Shown one piece after another: positions 15,164 to 22,532 of a stretch of 22,532 nt of DNA. The stretch is taken from the NCBI GenBank assembly GCA_035633255.1, contig DASQFD010000032.1, positions 1 through 22,532 on the forward strand. The letters run 5' to 3'. Source of the DNA: DASQFD01 sp035633255. GTDB taxonomy: Bacteria > Actinomycetota > Actinomycetes > Actinomycetales > Dermatophilaceae. Positions within the stretch are counted from its first letter, which is position 1, and each line of letters opens with the position of its first letter. The position numbers and the translations under genes are program-made. The notes under the pieces were generated by a model. That model did no database searches and was not told the origin of the DNA. It worked only from the letters and a program-made list of their open reading frames with translations.

Positions 15164-17464
15164 TCAGTGCACCTCGAGGTGCACGGTGCCGCGCGCCGGC
15201 CACAGCCGCAGGACGCCACGCGGGGTGGGCACCTCCACCGGCATCGCGCTCGCGGCCTGTGCGGCGCAGGACACGGCGTCCGCCTTCCCCTCGGCCGGCG
15301 TCATGAAGAGCACGAACGGGATGCCCGCCACCCGTCCCAGCCGCTGGATGGCCTCCACCGCCGGCTCGGGGTCGAGGTCCGCCTCCCAGCCGCGCTCGGC
15401 GCACGTCCGGCTCGGCACCGGCACGTCGAGCGGTGGTCCCTCGTCCGGGGGGAAGTGCCGCCAGACCAGCCGGGCGTCGCCGTCCCCGGTCCAGTCGGTG
15501 CCGCGGAGCAGCAGGCGGCCGTCCTGCCTTCCCACCTCCTCCAGGTAGGTCCGGGGGCGCTCACGGACCACCTCGAGGTAGGACTGGTTGTTGGCCGTCA
15601 CGCTCACCACTCCACCCGCCGCAGGCGCTCGGATGGCGCGGAAGCGCTCCGGCCACAGCACCGGCCACCTGCCTCCGCTGTGAGCCAGCAGCAGCCGGTG
15701 CGCGGACCGCTCGGTGTAGGGGTCGTCGGGCAGGTCGCGGGACAGGGCGGCCACCGCCGGCAGGGACGCCCGGGCCTGGGTTCCCCCGACGTCGTGGCGG
15801 AGCCGCGCGGGCGCCACGACCTCCCGCCCCGCGCCCGGTCGCTCGAGGACGAGGGACGCCTCCTCGATCCCGGCGCTCACCCGCAGCGAGACGTCGAAGA
15901 CGCCATCCCGGACCCGGATGGCCGTGGCGTGCGCCGGTCGGGTGTGGCGGCTGACGACGAGCACCCCGTCGGGTGACGCGGTCGGCTGCACCCACACGTC
16001 GCCCATCATCATCCCCGGCGGCCAGGTCGCACTGCCCTCGACCCGCCCGCGCAGGACACCCTGCACCCGCGTGCGGCCGCTGCGCATCGACACCACGAAC
16101 CGAAGCGGCCACGCGTTCCCGGGCGTGTGCCGCAGGACCTCCTCGGAGACCTCCACGGTGAACCGGAGCCGGTCGGCTCGCGCGTCCTCGTGCAGGACGC
16201 GGCAATCGCGCACGGGGACCGGGACGCTGCGTCGCCTGCCCTGGACGGCGACGGACACCTGCGTGGAGGTGGAGGTGGCGACGTGACGGACGTAGGCGGT
16301 GGCATCCACCGCGAACCCGTCCTCGGTCCGGTTCACGCCGAGGACGCTGCTGACCAGCCGCACGGAGTCCGGCGTCACCCGGTACAGCCGGCGCGGCACG
16401 CTGGCGCTGCCCAGCCCCGGGTAGTCGACCTCGACGCACCACGGAGGCGCCGCCCGGCGTCGCGCCGCGCCGACCTGTGCCCCACCCGCGTCGCGGAACC
16501 GCGCCAGCTCCCTGAGCAGGGAGACGTCACCGGCGAGGAGCGCCGCGTGCTGGATGCGGTCGACCCGCGGACGGGAGCCGATGGCGAGCGGGTCGAGCCG
16601 CCGCACGAGCTCGCGGGCGGTGCCGAGCACCTCCGTGATCTCGTCGGGGTCGCTCGTGACGCCGAAGGCCTGGAAGAACGCGACCAGGTCGATCTCGGCC
16701 AGGTAGGTGTGCGCCCCGCTGCGGACGGCGCGCGTGCTGTCCTCGACGACATCGAGCACCATCGCCGCGGACGTGGCGCGGTCCCGGAGGTTCGCGACGT
16801 CGAACACCTGCTGGGTGATGGAGTCCCCCGACTCCCGCTCCCGCCAGAAGTACGTTGGAGTGCTCAGGACGTCCACCGTGACCGCGTCGAGGTGCGCTTG
16901 GAGTGTCACCGGGTAGTCCTCGTACCAGATGGCGGGAAAGGTGTAGCCGTGCTGGTCCCAGAAGTCGCGGCGGTAGACCTTGTTCCAGACCATCCGGTCC
17001 GTGACCAACGCGGGGTACTCCACGATGTGCGTCGCGAGCCGCTGCCGTCCGAAGGTGCGGGCGTGGGACCAGGACGGGCGCACGCCGCCCGCAGCGCTGA
17101 ACCGACGGGCGTTGCCGGCAGCGAAGGAGGACCCGGTCCTCTCGAGCGTCCGCACCAGCGTCTCCAGCGCCCGGGGGGGCAGAAGGTCGTCGCTGTCGAC
17201 GAAGGTGAGGTAGCGGCCGCGCGCGTGCCGCGCCCCGGTGTTTCGCGCCGGCCCGAGCCCGGCGTTCGACTGCCGGACGATCTGCAACCGGTCGTCGGTC
17301 TGCGCGACGGCGCGGGCGATGTCGAGACTGCCGTCGGGCGAGCCGTCGTCGACGAGGACGACCTCGATGCCGCGGAGGGTCTGGGCCTGGATCGAACGGA
17401 GGCACGCCTCGAGATACCGTTCCACGTTGTAGAAGGGGACGACAACGCTGACCAGCGGTGTCAT
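15164..17464 (-). CDS. GT2 glycosyltransferase with large C-terminal beta-rich region
   Basis: This 766-residue protein has an N-terminal GT-A domain of family 2: VSVVVPFYN (5-13), DDGSPDGS (39-46), the metal-binding FVDSDD (88-93), the catalytic-base region WYEDYP (180-185), and FWRERESGDSITQQ (206-219), a pattern seen in wall-teichoic-type transferases. From about residue 340 onward the protein is beta-rich, without known motifs, and may bind the polymer or partners. No membrane helix, so it acts at the cytoplasmic face. The ATG is supported by GGAGG five bases upstream. It heads an operon with A' and B'. Donor and acceptor are unknown; UDP-sugars made by the adjacent ugd are plausible. Confidence 0.8.
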   Translation of the reverse strand: MTPLVSVVVPFYNVERYLEACLRSIQAQTLRGIEVVLVDDGSPDGSLDIARAVAQTDDRLQIVRQSNAGLGPARNTGARHARGRYLTFVDSDDLLPPRALETLVRTLERTGSSFAAGNARRFSAAGGVRPSWSHARTFGRQRLATHIVEYPALVTDRMVWNKVYRRDFWDQHGYTFPAIWYEDYPVTLQAHLDAVTVDVLSTPTYFWRERESGDSITQQVFDVANLRDRATSAAMVLDVVEDSTRAVRSGAHTYLAEIDLVAFFQAFGVTSDPDEITEVLGTARELVRRLDPLAIGSRPRVDRIQHAALLAGDVSLLRELARFRDAGGAQVGAARRRAAPPWCVEVDYPGLGSASVPRRLYRVTPDSVRLVSSVLGVNRTEDGFAVDATAYVRHVATSTSTQVSVAVQGRRRSVPVPVRDCRVLHEDARADRLRFTVEVSEEVLRHTPGNAWPLRFVVSMRSGRTRVQGVLRGRVEGSATWPPGMMMGDVWVQPTASPDGVLVVSRHTRPAHATAIRVRDGVFDVSLRVSAGIEEASLVLERPGAGREVVAPARLRHDVGGTQARASLPAVAALSRDLPDDPYTERSAHRLLLAHSGGRWPVLWPERFRAIRAPAAGGVVSVTANNQSYLEVVRERPRTYLEEVGRQDGRLLLRGTDWTGDGDARLVWRHFPPDEGPPLDVPVPSRTCAERGWEADLDPEPAVEAIQRLGRVAGIPFVLFMTPAEGKADAVSCAAQAASAMPVEVPTPRGVLRLWPARGTVHLEVH

Positions 17465-17469
17465 CCATG

Positions 17470-17474
17470 CCTCC
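17470..17474 (-). promoter_or_regulatory. Shine-Dalgarno GGAGG before the GT2 gene
   Basis: GGAGG on the minus strand is five bases from the ATG at 17464 and decides between that ATG and another ATG four bases upstream in a different frame. Confidence 0.6.
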
Positions 17475-17518
17475 ACGCGGCGCTCGGGAAGGGAACGCGA
17501 CCGCTGGGGAAGGCATCC

Positions 17519-17532
17519 CCGCGCTTGCGCGG
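17519..17532 (-). promoter_or_regulatory. Small hairpin in the GT2 operon leader
   Basis: The inverted repeat CCGCG-CAAG-CGCGG lies between the predicted -10 (17542-17547) and the GT2 ribosome site. It could be a leader structure affecting the operon, or a weak terminator for ugd read-through. No T-run follows it. Confidence 0.3.
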
Positions 17533-17541
17533 TGCCCGGGC

Positions 17542-17547
17542 ATCGTA
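17542..17547 (-). promoter_or_regulatory. -10 hexamer TACGAT for the GT2-A'-B' operon
   Basis: On the minus strand, GATACGATG in the 130-bp gap between ugd and GT2 gives TACGAT, the same hexamer as ahead of the response regulator. Predicted transcription would begin near 17535, leaving a ~70-base leader with its own ribosome site, unlike the leaderless genes. No clear -35 was seen. Confidence 0.45.
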
Positions 17548-17594
17548 TCGGGCGGCGGTCGCCGCTCCGACTCCGCGCCACGCCCTGGAGGCCG

Positions 17595-18935
17595 TCACAC
17601 CCGCGGCCGGCCGAGGGCGCGGTAGGTCCAGCCGGCGGCCCGCCAGGTGGCCGGGTCGAGCGTGTTCCGCCCGTCGATGAGCACCGGGCTGCCGACGTGC
17701 GGTCTCAGCGTCGTGGGGTCCAGGTCGCGGTAGTCCTGCCACTCGGTCAGGTGCAGGACGACGTCGGCGTCCTGCACGGCCTCGGCCACGGTGTCGCGGT
17801 AGTCGAGCCCGGGGCGTCGGACCCGCGCCACCGGGAGTGCCTTGGGGTCGTGGACCCGCACCGCGGCGCCCGCGTGCTGGATCGCCTCGGCGACGTCCAG
17901 GGCCGGGCTGTCGCGGATGTCGTCGCTGTTCGGCTTGAACGCCGCTCCCATCACGGCGACGGTGCGGCCGGCGAGGGTGCCCCCACACGCCTCGCGGGCG
18001 AGGTCGACCATCCGGGCGCGGCGGCGGTGGTTGATGGCGTCCACCTCGCGCAGGAAGGTCAGTGCCTGGTCCGCCCCCAGCTCGCCGGCCCGGGCCATGA
18101 ACGCCCGGATGTCCTTGGGCAGGCACCCGCCGCCGAAGCCGACACCCGCGCCGAGGAACTTGCGCCCGATCCGGTCGTCGTGCCCGATGGCGTCCGCGAG
18201 GACCACGACGTCCGCCCCGGCCGCCTCGCAGACCTCGCTCATGGCGTTGATGAAGCTGATCTTGGTCGCGAGGAACGCGTTGGCGGCGACCTTGACCAGC
18301 TCCGCGGTCGCGTAGTCCGTCACGAGCCGGGGGGTCCCGGTGGCGAGGGGCACGGCATACACCTCGTCGAGGAGGGCGACGTCGGCCTCGCCCTCCGGCG
18401 ACGCGGGGTCCTCCACCCCGTAGACGAACCGGTCCGGGCGCAGGGTGTCCTCGATGGCGAACCCCTCACGCAGGAACTCGGGGTTCCACGCGAGCCGCGG
18501 GCGAACCCCCCGGGGGGCGAGCCGGTGCAGCCGGCGCAGCAGCCGGGCCGCGGTCCCGACCGGGACGGTGGACTTGCCGACGACGAGCGACCCGCCGTGC
18601 AGGAGGGGACCCAGGGCGTCGAGCGCCGCGTCGACGAACGAGACGTCCGCGGAGTTCTCCCCGGGAGTCTGCGGGGTGCCGACGCAGACGAAGTGCACGT
18701 CGGCGCCGGCGACCGCCGACCAGTCGGTGGTGAAGGTCAGCCGGCCGCCCGCGATGACCCGCTCGAGCATCGCGTCCAGGCCGGGCTCGAAGAGGGGGGC
18801 CCGGCCGGCGGCGAGCGCCGTCACCTTGGCCTCGTCGACGTCGACGCCGACCACCTGGTGCCCGAGGTCGGCCATGCAGACGGCGTGCACCGCGCCGAGG
18901 TAGCCGGTGCCGATGACCGAGATCGTTCGACCCAC
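17595..18935 (-). CDS. ugd: UDP-glucose 6-dehydrogenase
   Basis: This 446-residue enzyme oxidises UDP-glucose to UDP-glucuronate with two NAD+, supplying an acidic sugar donor for surface polymers. The N-terminal NAD site is GTGYLGAVHA (9-18), with VDVDEAKV (31-38). The catalytic centre has K215 and N219 (ELVKVAANAF) and the nucleophile C271 in GFGGGCLPKD. The C-terminal UDP-binding region with AFKPNSDDIRDSPA is intact. The GTG start follows a TACCCT -10 by seven bases. It lies just upstream of the GT2-A'-B' operon on the same strand, 130 bp away. A UDP-ManNAc or GDP-mannose dehydrogenase of the same superfamily is less likely. Confidence 0.9.
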   Translation of the reverse strand: MGRTISVIGTGYLGAVHAVCMADLGHQVVGVDVDEAKVTALAAGRAPLFEPGLDAMLERVIAGGRLTFTTDWSAVAGADVHFVCVGTPQTPGENSADVSFVDAALDALGPLLHGGSLVVGKSTVPVGTAARLLRRLHRLAPRGVRPRLAWNPEFLREGFAIEDTLRPDRFVYGVEDPASPEGEADVALLDEVYAVPLATGTPRLVTDYATAELVKVAANAFLATKISFINAMSEVCEAAGADVVVLADAIGHDDRIGRKFLGAGVGFGGGCLPKDIRAFMARAGELGADQALTFLREVDAINHRRRARMVDLAREACGGTLAGRTVAVMGAAFKPNSDDIRDSPALDVAEAIQHAGAAVRVHDPKALPVARVRRPGLDYRDTVAEAVQDADVVLHLTEWQDYRDLDPTTLRPHVGSPVLIDGRNTLDPATWRAAGWTYRALGRPRV

Positions 18936-18942
18936 GCCCGGA

Positions 18943-18948
18943 AGGGTA
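18943..18948 (-). promoter_or_regulatory. -10 hexamer TACCCT for ugd (leaderless)
   Basis: TACCCT on the minus strand is followed by seven bases and the ugd GTG at 18935, with no ribosome binding site. The remaining ~150 bp up to the divergent LLM gene hold a repeated TGCGCCGGAGAG (18963-18974 and 18990-19001) of unknown use. Confidence 0.5.
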
Positions 18949-19092
18949 GCGGGAGAGGCCGCTGCGCCGGAGAGTCACCCCGTGCGTGTTGCGCCGGAGA
19001 GGTCCGCGGGTATGGGGTGGGCACGGGCCGGGGGGCGGGACGCCGTCCGGCCCGTCCGCGGTCACGGCCGCGGCCCGAGACCTCGAGCCGCC

Positions 19093-19098
19093 AGGAGG
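19093..19098 (+). promoter_or_regulatory. Shine-Dalgarno AGGAGG before the LLM gene
   Basis: AGGAGG stands seven bases before the ATG at 19106 and rules out longer in-frame starts further upstream. A weak promoter, TTGCGC (18989-18994) and TATGGG (19011-19016) with a 16-base spacer, could drive the gene. Confidence 0.7.
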
Positions 19099-19105
19099 CG
19101 CCCCC

Positions 19106-20167
19106 ATGAAGTTCGGTCTGTTCATCCCGCAGGGCTGGCGGTTCGACCTCGTCGGCATCGACCCGGCGCAGCACTGGGGCGTGATGGCCGGGCTGGCGCG
19201 GCGCGCCGACGGGATCGAGGACTGGTCCTCGATCTGGGTCTACGACCACTTCCACACGGTGCCCCGCCCGAGCGACGAGGCCACCCACGAGGCCTGGTCG
19301 CTGCTGGCCGCCTTCGCCGGGGTGACCGGCCGGGTCCGCCTGGGCCAGATGTGCACGTGCATGGGCTACCGGGAGCCGGCCTACCTCGCGAAGGTGGCCG
19401 CCACCGTCGACGTCATCTCCGAGGGCCGCCTGGAGATGGGGATCGGCGCGGGGTGGTACGAGCACGAGTGGCGCGCCTACGGCTACGGCTTCCCGCGGGC
19501 CGGCGAGCGGATCGAGCGGCTCGCCGAGGGGGTGGAGATCTTCCGCCAGATGTGGACGCAGGGACAGGCCACGTATGCCGGCCGGCACTACACCGTCGAC
19601 GGTGCCCGCTGTGCCCCGCGCCCGGTCCAGGGGACCAGCGCCCCGGGAAGCCGGGCGAACGGCATCCCGATCTGGGTCGCCGGCGGGGGCGAGCGGAAGA
19701 CCCTTCGCGTCGCGGCCGAGTACGCCGACTACACCAACTTCTCCGGCATGCCGGAGGAGTTCGCGCACAAGAGCGAGGTGCTCGAGGGGCACTGCGAGGA
19801 CGTGGGCCGCGACTTCGCGGAGATCGTCCGCAGCGCCAACTTCAACGTCGTGATCGGGCGGGACGAGGCGGAGGTCGAGGAGCGGTTCGGCTGGATCCGG
19901 GACCAGTACACCGCCGCTGGGCTCCCCCCCGAGGTCGTCGAGTCGACGGTGCAGTCCTTCCGCGACGGGCCGTTGGTGGGCACCCCCGAGCAGATCGTCG
20001 ACACCCTGGTGTCGATGGAGTCCATCGGGATGACCTACGCGATCACCTACTTCGTGGAGCAGGCCTACGACCTGACCGGCGTCGAGCTCTTCGAGCGCGA
20101 GGTCATGCCGGCGCTGGTGGACCGCGAGCAGCACGGCCACCTCTGGCACATGTGGCACGGCCGCTGA
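19106..20167 (+). CDS. LLM-class F420-dependent oxidoreductase
   Basis: This 353-residue TIM-barrel protein is of the luciferase-like monooxygenase family, in the actinobacterial branch that usually uses F420. Family features are the start MKFGLFIPQG, W-x-YDHF (244-type motif near residues 44-50), the GRLEMGIGAGWYEHEW block (about 110-125) and the late GTPEQIVD (about 290-300). Such enzymes reduce or oxidise varied substrates, and the substrate here is unknown. The start is fixed by AGGAGG. The C-terminal HLWHMWHGR is followed directly by a tandem repeat of the stop region. Next gene is an acyl-CoA dehydrogenase with its own promoter, so the two need not be co-functional. Confidence 0.85.
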   Translation: MKFGLFIPQGWRFDLVGIDPAQHWGVMAGLARRADGIEDWSSIWVYDHFHTVPRPSDEATHEAWSLLAAFAGVTGRVRLGQMCTCMGYREPAYLAKVAATVDVISEGRLEMGIGAGWYEHEWRAYGYGFPRAGERIERLAEGVEIFRQMWTQGQATYAGRHYTVDGARCAPRPVQGTSAPGSRANGIPIWVAGGGERKTLRVAAEYADYTNFSGMPEEFAHKSEVLEGHCEDVGRDFAEIVRSANFNVVIGRDEAEVEERFGWIRDQYTAAGLPPEVVESTVQSFRDGPLVGTPEQIVDTLVSMESIGMTYAITYFVEQAYDLTGVELFEREVMPALVDREQHGHLWHMWHGR

Positions 20168-20214
20168 GCGGCGCGCAGCCCGCTGAGCGGCGCACGGCCG
20201 CTGAGCGGCGCACG
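20156..20214. repeat. Tandem repeat of the LLM stop-codon segment with hairpins
   Basis: About three copies, 18-19 bp apart, of CACGGCCGCTGAGCGGCG begin inside the last codons of the LLM gene and continue past its stop. TGAs fall at 20165, 20184 and 20202. In copies one and three GCCGC-TGA-GCGGC is a perfect 5-bp inverted repeat whose loop is the stop triplet itself. The array may be a terminator, and it mirrors the one after gene B. Confidence 0.8.
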
Positions 20215-20263
20215 TCCGGCCCGGTGCGGGGGCTCTCGGCGAGCCGGCCGGCATACCCGCGAG

Positions 20264-20269
20264 TAGTGT
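20264..20269 (+). promoter_or_regulatory. -10 hexamer TAGTGT for the acyl-CoA dehydrogenase
   Basis: TAGTGT is followed by eight bases and the ATG at 20278, again without a ribosome site. It lies just after the only intergenic copy of the GTATGCCG motif (20249-20256, reverse orientation). Confidence 0.5.
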
Positions 20270-20277
20270 CGAACGAC

Positions 20278-21441
20278 ATGACGGGCACCCCCGACTCCGA
20301 CGTCTACCGGCTCTCCGAGGACCACGACGCGCTCCGCGAGGCGGTGCGCGCGGTGGCCGAGGACAAGATCGCGCCCTACGCGGCGGACGTCGACGAGCAG
20401 GCCCGCTACCCCCGCGAGGCGCACGACGCGCTGGTCGCGAGCGACTTCTTCGCCCCGAACATCCCCGAGGCCTACGGCGGGGTGGGCGCGGACGCCCTCG
20501 CGACCTGCATCGTCATCGAGGAGGTCGCGCGGGTCTGCGCCACCAGCTCGCTGATCCCCGCCATGAACGGGCTGGCCACCACCCCGCTCGTCCTCGGCGG
20601 CAGCGAGGAGGTCAAGCACCGCTACCTGACCCCGGTCGCCGAGGGCCGGGGCACCCAGTCGTACGCGCTCTCCGAGCGCGAGGCCGGCTCGGACACCGCC
20701 TCGATGCGCTGCCGGGCCCGCCGCGACGGGGACGGCTGGGTGCTCGACGGCCACAAGTCGTGGATCACCGGCGCCGGGGAGTCGATCGCCTACACGGTGC
20801 TCGCCGTCACCGACCCCGACGGCCCGCGCGGGCGGAACATCACCGCCTTCGTCGTCGAGGCCGGCGACGAGGGCCTGACGTGGGGCGGGAAGGAGCGCAA
20901 GCTCGGCGTCCGGGGCAGCCCCACCCGCGAGATCCTCTTCACCGAGTGCCGGATCCCCGGCGACCGGGTCGTCGGCGAGGTGGGCGAGGGGCTGCCGCTC
21001 GCCCTGCGGACCCTCGACCACACCCGCGTCACCATCGGGGCGCAGGCCGTCGGCATCGCGCAGGGCGCGCTGGAGCAGGCCACCGCCTACGTCAAGGAGC
21101 GCTCCCAGTTCGGCCGGAAGGTCGCCGACTTCCAGGGCGTGCAGTTCCTGCTCGCCGACATGGCGATGACGCTCGAGGCCGCCCGTCAGCTCGTGTATGC
21201 CGCGGCCGGGCGGTCCGAGCGCGACGAGCCGGACCTGCCGTTCTTCGGCGCCGCCGCCAAGTGCTTCGCCTCCGACGTGGCCATGGCGGTGACGACCGAC
21301 GCCGTGCAGCTGCTCGGGGGCGCGGGCTACACCCGCGACTTCCCGGTCGAGCGGATGATGCGGGACGCCAAGATCACCCAGATCTACGAGGGCACCAACC
21401 AGGTGCAGCGGGTGGTCATGGCCCGCCAGCTGCTCCGCTGA
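20278..21441 (+). CDS. fadE25: Acyl-CoA dehydrogenase, FadE25 type
   Basis: This 387-residue FAD enzyme introduces the 2,3-double bond in acyl-CoA. Visible family blocks include YALSEREAGSDTASM (flavin/substrate loop), WITGAGES, RSQFGRKVADFQGVQF, LLGGAGYTRDFPVERMMRDAK, and catalytic glutamate E371 in QIYEGTNQ. The sequence is strikingly like mycobacterial FadE25 from memory, and mycobacterial fadE25 also lies near purE-purK and accD5. The ATG start is set by a leaderless promoter. Chain-length preference is not readable. It converges on the LCP gene, 22 bp away. With the carboxylase at the other end, it is compatible with branched or odd-chain acyl-CoA catabolism. Confidence 0.92.
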   Translation: MTGTPDSDVYRLSEDHDALREAVRAVAEDKIAPYAADVDEQARYPREAHDALVASDFFAPNIPEAYGGVGADALATCIVIEEVARVCATSSLIPAMNGLATTPLVLGGSEEVKHRYLTPVAEGRGTQSYALSEREAGSDTASMRCRARRDGDGWVLDGHKSWITGAGESIAYTVLAVTDPDGPRGRNITAFVVEAGDEGLTWGGKERKLGVRGSPTREILFTECRIPGDRVVGEVGEGLPLALRTLDHTRVTIGAQAVGIAQGALEQATAYVKERSQFGRKVADFQGVQFLLADMAMTLEAARQLVYAAAGRSERDEPDLPFFGAAAKCFASDVAMAVTTDAVQLLGGAGYTRDFPVERMMRDAKITQIYEGTNQVQRVVMARQLLR

Positions 21442-21462
21442 CCCGGCCCGGGGCGAGCCGGG
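21442..21462. terminator. Hairpin between fadE25 and the LCP gene
   Basis: CCCGGC (21442-21447) can pair with GCCGGG (21457-21462) across a nine-base loop. It fills almost the whole 22-bp gap between the two convergent stop codons and works on both strands. No T-run is present, so termination by this stem alone is uncertain. Confidence 0.4.
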
Positions 21463-21463
21463 G

Positions 21464-22532
21464 TCAGGAGCCGGTGGGCGCGCCGTCGGTCCCGGCGGGC
21501 GGCTCCTCCAGCGGCTGGCCCTCGCGCAGCAGGGTGAACAGCGCCCGCGCCCGCTCGGTGTCCCACTTCACCGCGCTCCCGGCCGAGGTGGGGTAGTTCG
21601 TGCTCGCGATCGGCACGACCAGGCTCAGCGTCGAGTCGCCCGACACCCCCCGCAGGGCCTGCCCCACCCGCCCCGCGTCGAGAAGCGAGGTGTCCTCCCC
21701 GACGACGACCCCGTCGGCCACCGCGTGGGTGAAGCCCCACCAGCGGGTCGGCACCAGCACCGTCGAGGGTGTCGCCGCCTTCGCCATGATCGCCGCGAGG
21801 AACTGCCGCTGGCGCTCCGCGCGGCCGATGTCGCCGCGGGGGTCGGAGTAGCGGGCCCGGACGTAGCCGAGCGCGTCGGCCCCGTCGAGCACCTGGCAGC
21901 CCTTGGTCAGGTCGATGCCGGCCTTCGGGTCGTCCATGTCGAACGGCACGCAGATGCGCACGCCACCGAGGCTGTCGACGACGGAGGCGAAGCCGCCGAA
22001 CCCGATCTCGACGTAGCCGTCGATCCGCAGGTCGGTCACCTGCTCGACGGTCTGGACCAGCAGCTTCGGCCCCCCGATCGCGAACGCCGCGTTGATCTTG
22101 TTGCTGCCGTGCCCCGGGATGGGCACGTAGCTGTCGCGCGGGATCGAGATGAGCGCCGACCTGCCGCCGCCGCTCGGGACGTGGACGAGGATGATCGAGT
22201 CGGTCCGGCGGCCGGCCGCCCCGCCGGTCGTGAGCTCCCTGCGCTGCGCGGCGGTCAGGCCCTCCCGGCTGTCCGACCCGACGAGCAGGTAGGAGTGCCC
22301 GGCCGAGTCCGCGGGCCGCTCCCCACCCGGGTCGGTGTCCACGCGGGTCACCGAGGCCCAGGCCACCAGCGGGGTGGCGACGAGGAAGACCAGGTATGCC
22401 GTGAGGAGCCCCGCGACGACCCGTCCCCACCGCGGCCGGCGGCGGCGCCCGCCACCTGCCGGAGGGGGAGTGGCGGCGGCGGGCCGGGCCGGTGGGGGCG
22501 GGGCCGTCGGGGGCGGGGCCGGCGGAGGTGGG
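21464..22532 (-). CDS. LytR-CpsA-Psr (LCP) family ligase, N-terminus cut by window edge
   Basis: This transfers lipid-linked glycopolymers to peptidoglycan at the outer face of the membrane. At least 355 residues are visible. The frame stays open to the window edge, so an apparent GTG start at 22366 is not real: reading upstream gives a Pro-rich cytoplasmic tail, basic RRRRPRWGR, then a membrane helix (AGLLTAYLVFLVATPL) directly before it. The LCP domain shows LLVGSDSREG, RTDSIILVHV, SIPRDSYV, NKINAAF and the arginine-rich YVRARYSDPRGDIGRAERQ, with the key acidic and arginine residues. It would attach products of the nearby polymer genes. A homologous gene (cpsA) lies near fadE25 in mycobacteria. 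Confidence 0.88.
   Translation of the reverse strand, partial: PPPPAPPPTAPPPPARPAAATPPPAGGGRRRRPRWGRVVAGLLTAYLVFLVATPLVAWASVTRVDTDPGGERPADSAGHSYLLVGSDSREGLTAAQRRELTTGGAAGRRTDSIILVHVPSGGGRSALISIPRDSYVPIPGHGSNKINAAFAIGGPKLLVQTVEQVTDLRIDGYVEIGFGGFASVVDSLGGVRICVPFDMDDPKAGIDLTKGCQVLDGADALGYVRARYSDPRGDIGRAERQRQFLAAIMAKAATPSTVLVPTRWWGFTHAVADGVVVGEDTSLLDAGRVGQALRGVSGDSTLSLVVPIASTNYPTSAGSAVKWDTERARALFTLLREGQPLEEPPAGTDGAPTGS

Noticed and set aside
18963..19001. Repeated TGCGCCGGAGAG in the ugd-LLM gap as an operator
   Set aside because: Two copies of a G+C-rich 12-mer are weak evidence in this composition and no symmetry is visible.
18907..20277. Long plus-strand frame continuous with fadE25 across the LLM gene
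   Set aside because: A shadow of the LLM gene lacking stops owing to high G+C; the acyl-CoA dehydrogenase begins at 20278 by homology and promoter.
22364..22366. GTG at 22366 as the LCP start
   Set aside because: The same frame continues upstream through a membrane helix, a basic patch and a Pro-rich tail, so the true start is beyond the window.

Overview
The window is very G+C-rich, uses GTG starts freely, keeps genes tightly packed with 1-20 bp overlaps, and encodes an F420-type luciferase-like oxidoreductase and an acyl-CoA carboxylase with an epsilon subunit. Together these point to an actinobacterium. Style and composition suggest the order Micrococcales, perhaps Intrasporangiaceae/Ornithinimicrobiaceae; the family is an inference. 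The backbone order accE - accD5 <> birA ... gtrA ... purK - purE ... fadE25 ... LCP gene matches my recollection of the Mycobacterium tuberculosis Rv3281-Rv3267 neighbourhood, with extra genes inserted.

Layout. 1-193: edge of an insertion sequence with an IS1595-like transposase N-terminus (minus) and a duplicated palindromic end motif. 220-2177 (minus): accE and accD5, the epsilon and beta subunits of a biotin-dependent acyl-CoA (propionyl-CoA type) carboxylase. 2202-5751 (plus): birA, which biotinylates such carboxylases, then a class III adenylate cyclase, an OmpR-type response regulator and a histidine kinase. 5732-6274 (minus): a GtrA-like membrane protein. 6314-9464 (plus): purK-purE (AIR to CAIR in purine synthesis), with a PLP-dependent Orn/Lys/Arg-type decarboxylase overlapping purE. 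9468-9902 (minus): a small CoA-binding protein.

10016-17464 is the most unusual part. A plus-strand pair (A, GT-B-like; B, a Rossmann-like domain plus coiled coil) faces a minus-strand operon (GT2 glycosyltransferase, A', B'). A/A' and B/B' are diverged paralogues, so one two-gene cassette is present twice in inverted, convergent orientation, with a 20-bp tandem repeat of stop-codon segments at the meeting point. With ugd (UDP-glucuronate supply, 17595-18935) and the LCP wall-polymer ligase at the right edge, this looks like a cell-surface glycopolymer locus. 19106-21441 (plus): the LLM-type oxidoreductase and a FadE25-type acyl-CoA dehydrogenase. 21464-22532 (minus): LCP protein, N-terminus cut by the window edge.

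Two patterns run through the window. Many genes have a TANNNT -10 hexamer only 6-8 nt before the start codon (leaderless transcription). The 8-mer GTATGCCG occurs 11 times on the two strands, in all reading frames and at the cost of rare codons, but never inside the 10-17.5 kb glycopolymer island. No stretch longer than 300 bases lacks a gene except where the IS end is noted. No tRNA, rRNA or CRISPR was seen.
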